From Nemertoderma westbladi (Eukaryota; Xenacoelomorpha; Nemertodermatida; Nemertodermatidae), in the NCBI GenBank assembly GCA_032718475.1, contig JAUCBJ010003657.1:1-38518 (forward strand): a DNA stretch of 38,518 nucleotides, read 5' to 3'. The translations under genes were made by a program, and so were the position numbers. This document shows, piece after piece, positions 30,901 through 38,518 of this stretch (its first letter is position 1; every line of letters starts with the position of its first letter). The notes under the pieces are model-generated. The model made no database searches and was not told the origin of the DNA. It saw only the letters and a list, made by a program, of their open reading frames with translations.

Positions 30901-31013
30901 AGTTAACCTATATAGTTAGCGATGGCCTGCGGCTTTAGGAGCGGCCGCGGTATTCACCTCCCTCATAGCGGCCGCGGTGGTGTTGCGTCAAATGGAGAAA
31001 TATTTATCCCACC
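27994..31013. repeat. 3.0 kb tandem unit, copy 2
   Basis: Head-to-tail with copy 1, the same order of blocks throughout, many substitutions and small indels. Ends at the same ATCCCACC, after which a G tract (31016-31032) begins. Divergence is visible by eye in nearly every line, so the duplication is not recent. Confidence 0.9.
29496..29568 (+). tRNA. tRNA-like sequence, second copy (degenerate)
   Basis: Counterpart of 26486-26557 in the second 3 kb unit. The A box is conserved (TAGTCTAGTGG) and the B box has one change (GGTTCGAAATC). The anticodon region has drifted between the copies, which argues against selection as a tRNA. Confidence 0.4.
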
Positions 31014-32983
31014 AAGGGGGGGGGGGGGGGGGTGGTTTTTGTGTTATAACTTTGAAACAAACGCCGTTGGGAATTTTAAATTTTTCAAATTTTCATAAAA
31101 TTATTTTGTCTTCCTAATTGTAAAAACAGTTAGATAGTTAGACATTTTTCGAGTTTATCACCACTTTTGAACTCAATTTTTGGCACTATTTTTCGAGTCA
31201 ATGGCGCTAAATGACCGCAAATTCCATCATCCCTGTGTTTAGTGGGTTTAGTATGGTTCGTCTACTTTGTGGTTGTGGGTTTTGTGGACATTATGGGGTT
31301 ACTGGACATAGTGGGTTTAGTGGTTAGTGGGATTAGTGTTAAATTCGAAGGAATACGGAAATGTGGTAGAAATTTCAAACTTGTTTTTCATTTGCGGGTG
31401 CCAAAATTTGGTTCTAGCACCAAATTTTGAATTCCACCAAATATATCAATTGGCTACGTCATCTTGTTTCTTAGGTTACACGGGTTTGTGAATCCCAACC
31501 CGTCCATGAATTAAATAAAATTAAAAAATTTATCTTCCAAAATATGTTTTGGACGATGGAGCAAAAAATATATCTAATTATAATCAAAATTCGAAAAAAA
31601 GTGAAATACGGACCACGTGAGCGTGTAGACTACAGGCCAGAGTAACGCCGCAATAATTGTTTTGTAATGTTGCCCTCTGATGTTATATTTTGCTACATAG
31701 CAGCCCATTTCAGTACATCCTATCGGCAGCTCCAAACCAAAACCCAGTATGTACATTTTTTTTTAATCGATTTGTTTAGATTTTTGGGGTTTTGGGGGGC
31801 GTAGAATTCACCTGACTCAGTTTCGAAAACGTAGCACTATCCGATTTCGCAGTATTAACAATTAATTAATTAATTAATTTAGAGCAAATACCACGTCGAA
31901 ACACAGTATAGTTACTGGGTTTCGTTTATCCTTTCTGACAGTGTTATTTTATATTTTCTGCTAACTGAAAAAAAACGACCACAAAATCGAAGTTAAGTTC
32001 AAAATTGTAAAGCCACAGTCCAAACCCCACTCACTCCCCACCCCACCCCCCCCCCCCCCCCCCCCCATCCCCCCAAAAGCTCCCACCGGTAGCAGCCCTC
32101 GACTAGCTATGCTATTGGCTGCTACCCTTTCCCATAATTATATATTATATATACTTATATAATGTTAAATGTTGTAAAATGTATTTTGATTGTTCTGGAT
32201 TTGTTTTCATTGGGAAATAATAATTATTATTATAATTAGACATTTAATTTTTACTACAACATGAACATGATAATATTTTGCAGCATTGCAAGTGTAGAAG
32301 AACAGCGGTTAATTAGAACCACCTCAAAGGCTCAATCCAAAGTAAAGTACGGTACTTTCGTACACAATTTTAAACTTTGATTGACTGTACAATGTTATCC
32401 ACAGCATATATTTGCACAAAATTGTGCTTGGATTGAACTTTCGAATATCAGCTTTGATTTCGCTAAGATTATTGCGGGACTCGGTCACTTTTGAGAAAAC
32501 ACTAGTTTTTCTAATTAAGGTAAAGTACGGATTCGTACGAAATAGTTTTTTTATTTTATGATTTTAATTCTAAAGGTTAGCGAATTGTGCGCAGGTACGG
32601 TGTTGAGTTGATGTTTAGGATAAAGCTGTAATATTAAGCTTAAATAAAAATATAAATATCAGACGAATTGCTACATTGCTAATTATTTACAACGTGGCTT
32701 GTTTGGTAAGGTATGAGACATGATCAGATGCATCTGATTTCAGATGATCTGAATCTGATATTCGATATTAATTTAATATTGCTTGCATGGGTTCCTATTG
32801 GTTTGGGGGCATTTTAAATGACATAATTTATGCAATTTAATTTCAATTTAGCCAATAATATTCTTACAAATGATTAAGGCGGCAATGTGCCGCCCAAGGG
32901 GTTCTAATGAAAGATTTAACAAATTTCGAAAATGGCTAGAGGTGGCCATGTCTTCCTTTGATTGTAGGATAAGTATAATAATA
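31014..32983. other. No gene; simple-sequence tracts
   Basis: AT-rich non-coding sequence. It holds G17 (31016-31032), a GT-rich patch of repeated AGTGGGTTTAG-like words (31235-31335), a short TTAA repeat (31863-31880), and a C-rich tract with C21 at 32046-32066. I see no coding or RNA gene. Confidence 0.5.
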
Positions 32984-33505
32984 TGGTCATCCTCTTCTTT
33001 ATATAAAAATCTCTGGGAACGACAAGAAAATAAACCTTGGTCCGATCAAATATATTTTGTTCGTCATTGGATGTAAAAATTTATGTACAGTAATTTATCT
33101 TTAGTACGCAAAGGTTTAAGGAAACATCCAACCCACACTAGATGAGGTACAGCTTCCATTCTTTGTCGCGCCGCAGACGCCTGTTGGATTTACTGCGATA
33201 GGAAAGGAGCTGCTTCTGACATCAGAGAGCTTTATGCAATCAATATAGTCTCAAATGGAATCAAAGGCGGCAAGTATTAAGACCTATTATTGAACAATTA
33301 TTAGTAACTAACCTTAGTATAGATACCATTGTATGTTAATTTATCACTTTAAATTACATTCTTATGATTAACGGTCACAGACAGACTGCTTGGCGCCTGG
33401 CTTCCGCCAAGTTTTACAACATCGTCATGACCAACTACAGATACGACCCGCCAAGCTGCTGCAAATCCCCTAAATTTAGTGGGTCAGTTATTTCTCTTAC
33501 ATAGA
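32984..33505. repeat. Interspersed repeat R, copy 3 (complete, ~522 bp)
   Basis: End-to-end match to copy 2 in the same orientation. The flanks are unrelated, with no minisatellite next to this copy. I cannot identify an unambiguous target duplication. Confidence 0.88.
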
Positions 33506-34224
33506 ATCCCTGAAACCAGTGTCGCAGCCACTACTACTATTACTACTATTACTACTATTACAATTTAGACCTGATACTTAGGAAACCCAGGAATGTCACC
33601 TCTAGACCAATCTGCTTTATCCAAAATAAACATATAGACACTTTTTAGGCGATTCATAACTTCGGCCTTTGGGAGATATATTTCTTTACGTTTCTTTCAT
33701 CATCATCTTATCATTACCAACAACATTTAGCTCATTTATCACACATCAAACCATACAGTAGGGCCTTATGCACTGCTGGCGCATCCCGGGGCTCACGGAC
33801 AACGGCTGTCACTCATCCTGGACCAGCACTGCATTGTTCATTTGCCAAAAAGTAACGGCAGCCACACTCTTTAAATCACTTAGCTTTAAGTCTGCCTACA
33901 GTACCTGTCTGAAGTCTGCATGTGTCAGTGCGTGCTGTGCACTTCTTACTGCTGTTACTGTTTATACTTTTGGTTTATTTGTATGTACAGTATTTATATT
34001 TCGCCAGTCAGTTAGGTTGTACTGTACCCATCTTGTTCATATATATATTTCTTGAGCAGTAGGCCTATGCCTCTTCTTGTACTCAATTGAAACCTAGAGT
34101 AGTTGCTTCCGTTTCTCCGGTTCTGGGAGTTTCTAGTAAACAATTTTGGTCCTAATTATTCTTACTTTTGGTTCTTTCTTATTTTGGTTGCATGTACTTA
34201 GGCGGTTGGTTTGTACTTTATTGG
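33506..34224. other. No gene; ACT/ATT microsatellite
   Basis: A short trinucleotide tract lies at 33530-33560 (CTACTACTATTACTACTATT). A 95-codon plus frame at 33768-34055 has no recognisable motif and I do not support it as a gene. Confidence 0.45.
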
Positions 34225-34632
34225 TATCAGTTTTGGGTTTCATCTATCTACTATCTGTCTGATTTCTTTTAGTTCTGTATTTCAGTAGGCCTACCTATTC
34301 TTTTGCGTTTCCTGTGATATTGGTCAACCGGTGCAATGCCGTATTTACAGTACATAGGGATAGGGATTCAAAAGTACACCGCTGACGATGGAGCTGTGTT
34401 TCCCTGGGTACAGTGTTTAAATCCTGAAAACCTTTATTTTTATATTTTACAGTATTATTTTTTTGAGCGAAGGTGAAGACGGCTAAGTAGTAAACATCCT
34501 GAAAATAATTTCATATTTCAATTATTCCGCTATATTAATATATTAGATTACAGTATTATATAATTTCCAACGTTTCAACTACACAGTAGCCATCATCAGG
34601 GATAAACAAACCATAAAAAGAAGCAAAGAATG
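34225..34632. repeat. Repeat A, first copy (with hammerhead-like core)
   Basis: TATCAGTTTTGGGTTTCATC ... GAAGCAAAGAATG, repeated in the same orientation at 35808-36233. On the minus strand it holds CTGATGA, a 6 bp stem with a 3 nt loop, then GAAACG (34571-34599), the arrangement of the hammerhead catalytic core. No RT is present nearby. Confidence 0.85.
34571..34599 (-). ncRNA. Hammerhead-ribozyme-like core (incomplete)
   Basis: CTGATGA followed by a stem II candidate (GGCTAC/GTAGTT with two G-U pairs) and GAAA. This motif is typical of Penelope-like retroelement terminal repeats. I could not find convincing partners for stems I and III or a cleavage triplet, so activity is doubtful. Confidence 0.4.
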
Positions 34633-34696
34633 AATTGATTAAATTGATTAAATTAAAATGATTAAATTGAAAAATTTATTTAGACATAAAATATGA

Positions 34697-35085
34697 AAAC
34701 AATAAAATATAGGACATGGGGTCTTATTCCCTCAGATACTACCTAGCATTTAGGGCCACTTGGGCCACTGTTAGTACTCAGGCACTGAGGCCCATTAATA
34801 AACAAAATACCCAATCGATTTTAGTGCTACATAACCCAACCCAACTTCCACAAGAAAAACTACACCAAACCATACAGTAACGACAGGTTCCGGTAAGTAT
34901 TGCACGAAATAGGCTATCCCATAAATTACGAAAAATATAGGACATTTTGTCCGCCGAAAAAGGTAAGTCTAAGTAATAAATTTTATAAAAATAAAAGGGT
35001 TTCGGAGATTTAAACACTGAACCCTGGGATTCGTGGTTCTCCTCATCAGCAGTGTGCCACGAACCCCACCTCTACCCTAACAAAA
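34697..35085. repeat. Repeat B, first copy
   Basis: AAACAATAAAAT.AGGACATGGGG ... CTCTACCCTAACAAAA, repeated at 35370-35763. Near the end, TTCGTGG and CCACGAA form a hairpin. Confidence 0.88.
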
Positions 35086-35369
35086 CTGCACCACTAAATT
35101 AAGACAATGACCAATAAATTAGAAATCCTACCGTACCACCGAACAGAGTTGAAACCACCCACCCCCAATGTATGTTACCATCAGCCCCAAATGCATAAAC
35201 ATGATTTCCCAACTGGATGCAACCAACCCCAATTAGCACCTACCGGTATGTACAGATATATGATCAGATTTTTAAACAAAATTGCGCAGATGTCAGAAAA
35301 TACCCCTTTAATTATATAATTATATGATGTTGACAACCACGACTTTAGAGGGATTGTAATATTAATATT
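35086..35369. other. Unique spacer between repeats B and B'
   Basis: Single-copy within the window. No ORF with a recognisable domain. Confidence 0.4.
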
Positions 35370-35763
35370 AAAACAATAAAATAGGACATGGGGTCTATTC
35401 CCTCAGATACTACCTAGCATTTAGAGCCACTTGGGCCACTGTTAGTACTCAGGCACTAGGCCCATCAAAAAACACAAAACAAAATACCAAATCGATTTTA
35501 GTGCTACATAAACCCAACCCAACTACCACAAGAAAAATTGCACCAAACCATACAGTAACTACAGGTTCCGGTAAGTATTGCACGAAATAGGCTATCCCAT
35601 AAATTACGAAAAATATAGGACATTTTGTCCTCCGAAAAAGGTAAGTCTAAGTAATAAATTTTATAAAAATAAAAGGGTTTTGGAGATTTAAACACTGAAC
35701 CCTGGGATTCGTGGTTCTCCTCATCAGCAGTGTGCCACGAACCCCACCTCTACCCTAACAAAA
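35370..35763. repeat. Repeat B', second copy
   Basis: Direct repeat of 34697-35085. Just after it, CCTATTTCGTGCAATACTTACC (about 35779-35800) is an inverted copy of a segment inside B, so the block also contains short inverted pieces. Confidence 0.88.
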
Positions 35764-35807
35764 GCATATTCAAATAGCCTATTTCGTGCAATACTTACCG
35801 GTTTAAT

Positions 35808-36233
35808 TATCAGTTTTGGGTTTCATCTATCTACTATCTGTCTGATTTCTTTCATTTCTGTATTTCAGTAGGCCTACCTATTCTTTTGCGTTTCCTGTAA
35901 TATTGGTCAATTCGTGCAATGCTGTATTTACAGTAAATAGGGATAGGGATTCAAAAGTACACAGCTGACGATGGAGCTGTGTTTGCCTGGGTACAGTGTT
36001 TAAATCCTAAAAACCTTTATTTATATTTTACTGTATTAGATTTTTGAGCAAAGGTGAAGACGGAACAGAAAGGTGAGTATTAAACATACTGAAAGTAATT
36101 TTATATTTCAATTATTCCGCTTTCTTATTAATATATTATATAACAGTATTACTGTATTATATAATTTCCAACGTTTCAACTACACAGTAGCCATCATCAG
36201 GGATAAACAAACCATAAAAAGAAGCAAAGAATG
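35808..36233. repeat. Repeat A', second copy
   Basis: Direct repeat of 34225-34632. The order A-B-B'-A' suggests nested insertion or recombination between two copies of one element. Confidence 0.85.
36172..36200 (-). ncRNA. Hammerhead-like core, second copy
   Basis: Same CTGATGA ... GAAACG core as at 34571-34599, identical across the core. Confidence 0.4.
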
Positions 36234-36324
36234 CAGGATAGTAATCACAAAAATTAAACTGAAGAATTATTAAGATCTATGTAAAAGTGATAACTGTAAA
36301 CTACAGTAGTACCGGTAGGTAGGT

Positions 36325-37353
36325 GTAAAGGCTTTTGCGGATCTAGCTAGTCATTTTCCCCGCAAAGTACTCTGTAGGTGTTTTAGCGGACATAAAAAGC
36401 CGTTTTCTTACTGTGTAGGTGTTTTAGTGGACATAAAAAGCCATTTTTCTGTATGTGTACTTTAGCGGACATAACAAGCCATTTTATGCCGCAATGCGCC
36501 AAAATACTCTTAATACAGTGTAGTTCAGATGACGACATCTATCAGCTGATATGTCGATGTGGAGCTTTTTGGCTTTCTTTGTTCGGCTCACTCGACCAAT
36601 CAGAGCGATTTTCATTTTATCTTGCACAGAAGCCTACGGAAGATCGCGCAATGCATTATGGTCTTTGTTTACCTTTTTCCCTGAGCCCAGAACATCGGCT
36701 TTGGAATTATTCTGTGTTTCAGACTTTATCCAAGCATTAGAACGGCTTTGATCATAGAAACGTATAACTGTTATCACAATACATAATTCATAACTCAAAT
36801 ACTATACATACCTTTCACCGCATTATTTTACTGCTATTCACTGTCGATTATTAGTTGTTATCAGTTGATTGAATGTTGTTATATTTGGAGAATATCGATA
36901 AATAATCAGAAAACCCCAATCTTCTTGATATACTAAAGGTTAGAGAGACCGTTTACATATAGCAATTGCGACTTACATTAAAGTGGTTTTGGAGTGGATT
37001 GAATGCTATTTCATAGACCCTACATGTGTCAGTTGCTGTTCTCCTTATATATGATCAAATTTAGTGAAGGTCGGCAGATCAGTGTGCAGCAGTGTGCGGT
37101 AGTGTGCATGAATGTGATAGATAACAAAGCATTTCCTAAAGTATGCGCTTTATACGTAAATCATTAGCCATCCCGTTGTGTTTAGTGTAAGTCATAACTC
37201 TGTTTACATACTTAGAGCGCCACGTCCTAAAGGAACTGTTAATATTTCCCGAAAGTGAATAATATTTGTCAGAGATATTATAGTAACGATCAATCGAATA
37301 ATACAGTAGGTCTACACCGCAATAAGGTCAGAGCATCCGAATCCAGTCTCCCT
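36325..37353 (+). mobile_element. Diverged 5' LTR plus leader start of the same LTR family, plus strand
   Basis: Begins TGTAAAGGCTTTTGCGG and its LTR ends GTTTACA (37207), matching the termini of the intact element in reverse orientation. The 3' ~350 bp of the LTR aligns well and the middle is diverged. It continues for ~145 bp into the leader (AGAGCGCCACGTCCTAAAGG ... CCAGTCTCCC) and stops at about 37353. It therefore represents a truncated older member, not a solo LTR. It also contains three ~42 bp tandem units (36371-36490, GTAGGTGTTTTAGCGGACATA) absent from the intact LTRs, and a CCAAT motif (36595-36602). Confidence 0.82.
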
Positions 37354-37736
37354 TAAGCCCAGTTAGCAAGTACAGTACCGAGGTACAAACACTTGAGTCT
37401 ATATCTCCACAGCGACAAGGGTATTGAGTTGCCCTTTACCAATGAGGGTCGAATTTTTGTTGTAGAAAATTTGGTTCTAAATTTGATGTTTTGTGGTTCT
37501 AAAATCGGTTTCAGCAGGCGTTTTAGGCGGCCTTTGAGAAGACTTGAAGATTTACACCCCCCCCCCCCCCTTTTTGGTAAATCAACTGTGCTCAAGACGG
37601 CCAAGTAAGGTTAGGTTGAACACAGTGGCAGCATATGATGGTATTGACAGATGGGTGGCCATGAGTAGGTAAATTGCGGACATACAAGGTATCAGGAATC
37701 AGGTAGTCGTAGTGTTTCCAGGTCTATATTTTACCT
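37354..37736. other. No gene; 14-base C run
   Basis: Non-coding. C tract at 37557-37570. Overlapping short frames on both strands have no recognisable content. Confidence 0.45.
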
Positions 37737-37990
37737 GAGCCGCTAGCTGAATGGTTAGAGCATCAGATTTCCAAACCGGAGTTCACCAGTTCGATCCCAC
37801 CTGGACGTCATTGCCGACTTTTCAAAAACTGTGCCCAACAAAAAGTTAGAATAATTTTATATAGCGCAGATAACACAGAAGAGCCGGAGGATGCTATAAG
37901 GTTACCCGTGAGGTATCTCAATATATTAACTCCACCAGGACTTCCACCGCCTTGGTTCTAAAGGTTGGAAAAACTGTTTCACAAAAACTA
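37737..37990 (+). repeat. tRNA-derived SINE-like sequence
   Basis: The 5' ~75 bp looks like a tRNA head: A-box-like TAGCTGAATGG (37744-37754) and B box AGTTCGATCCC (37788-37798), 33 bp apart. A non-tRNA body follows. The 3' end is uncertain and set at the AT-rich tract near 37990. Confidence 0.55.
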
Positions 37991-38159
37991 TTTTTTTATT
38001 TCTTTGGCTTCTATGAAAAACTGAAATGTAATAACAAAATTAGATTGTTTATGCAGGTTTAGTGAATTATTGTGTGAATTTTAATTAAATATAGGCTAAT
38101 CTAATGCATGTCGTTATTCCTGCCTAGGCCTATAGATAGACTCGAAAATATTATTTCAG

Positions 38160-38282
38160 GTTGGCATTATTCTTATGCTGTTTAGAAACTTGAACTCCCC
38201 GCCCGTCAAGGACTTTGCAATGGGACCCGCCTCATTCTGGATAAAGTCTGCGGTCGCCTACTACAATACAATATTGCCAGTG
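38160..38282 (+). CDS. Candidate single host exon (41 codons), unknown protein
   Basis: Bounded by an acceptor TTATTTCAG (38151-38159) and a donor GTG|GTAAGT (38283 on). It is 123 bp, a multiple of three, open in exactly one frame and closed by stops in the other two. It reads VGIILMLFRNLNSPPVKDFA and then MGPASFWIKSAVAYYNTILP plus V. Its GC content is higher than its AT-rich surroundings. I do not recognise the family, and no neighbouring exon is visible in the window. Confidence 0.45.
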
Positions 38283-38518
38283 GTAAGTTTCAAACAATAA
38301 TAAAACCCCAATTATTCTTCCCTTTCGTCACTTTATTTAGGTTATTGTTAACAAACTTTTTTTGAGGTAGGCCTACATTTACACTTATTAAAGTTTAATT
38401 ATTTATTACAAAGTATAACTTTTTTCCACTATTCTCGAGGCATTTTATTTACCGAGCGTTTTTCCCCCATAAAATGCGTAATTTTATTCTCAAACATTTT
38501 TGTTGCTCAATTCTTTAA
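38283..38518. other. AT-rich sequence to the window end
   Basis: If the candidate exon is real, this is the start of the following intron. Nothing else seen. Confidence 0.35.

Noticed and set aside
31235-31335. Telomere-like GT-rich repeats
   Set aside because: The words are irregular (AGTGGGTTTAG and variants) and do not form TTAGGG or another telomeric unit.
35030-35070. Second hammerhead candidate in repeat B (minus CTGATGAGG inside a TTCGTGG/CCACGAA hairpin)
   Set aside because: The required GAAA after stem II is absent (reads ACGAA), so the core is not satisfied.
36453-36751. Two overlapping plus frames (95 and 66 codons)
   Set aside because: They lie inside the diverged LTR, in the promoter-like part with a CCAAT motif.

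Overview
This is animal nuclear DNA, probably from a non-vertebrate (marine) metazoan. It is AT-rich, has no bacterial gene organisation, and consists almost entirely of transposable elements, tandem repeats and segmental duplications. The palindromes TAGGCCTA and ACCGGT recur throughout. No host gene can be established. One short open segment at the far right (38160-38282), bounded by good splice consensus sites, is the only candidate host exon. I could not assign a species.

The dominant object is a ~15 kb LTR retrotransposon on the minus strand (2798-17793). Its two LTRs are almost identical, so the insertion is young. In transcription order it holds: 5' LTR (17793-16958); a 2.4 kb untranslated leader with internal duplications; a 972-codon BEL/Pao-type Gag (14552-11634); a Pro frame with three zinc-knuckle motifs and an aspartic protease DSG site, fused directly to a peptide that in full BEL/Pao elements lies far downstream between RNase H and integrase; a 2.5 kb AT-rich spacer carrying a nested 838 bp inverted-repeat element; three further open frames of unknown origin (208, 622 and 380 codons as ATG/alternative-start ORFs); then the 3' LTR. 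Reverse transcriptase, RNase H and integrase are missing, yet every remaining ORF is open. It therefore looks like a non-autonomous, cargo-carrying BEL/Pao derivative mobilised in trans. The three-ORF cassette, which ends in a protein with a CCHC knuckle and a basic tail, is the best candidate for something undescribed. At all three contiguous ORF junctions (Gag/Pro, ORF3/ORF4, ORF4/ORF5) the upstream frame stops at TGA and the next frame is +1 and open across that stop.

Left flank (1-2797): a decayed non-LTR reverse-transcriptase fragment, an 870 bp near-palindromic element with TA ends, and a 0.7 kb AT-rich tandem array. The LTR element is inserted in an interspersed repeat (called R here), whose other copies are at 23883-24402 and 32984-33505.

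Middle (17794-24986): the rest of R, a 3' fragment of a retrotransposon pol ORF, a 1.9 kb GC-rich 24/31 bp minisatellite with an 885 bp higher-order duplication, a foldback element (21005-21740) with 16 bp internal repeats and a transposase-like N-terminus, a broken non-LTR RT gene (21748-22789) ending in an A tract, a second block of the same minisatellite, and a second copy of R.

Right (24987-38518): two tandem ~3.0 kb units with a tRNA-like segment and a strong hairpin in each; repeat R copy 3; an A-B-B'-A' repeat block with hammerhead-like cores; a diverged, oppositely oriented LTR plus leader start of the same LTR family (36325-37353); a tRNA-derived SINE-like sequence; and the candidate exon. 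Several G or C homopolymers of 14-21 bp lie in this half.
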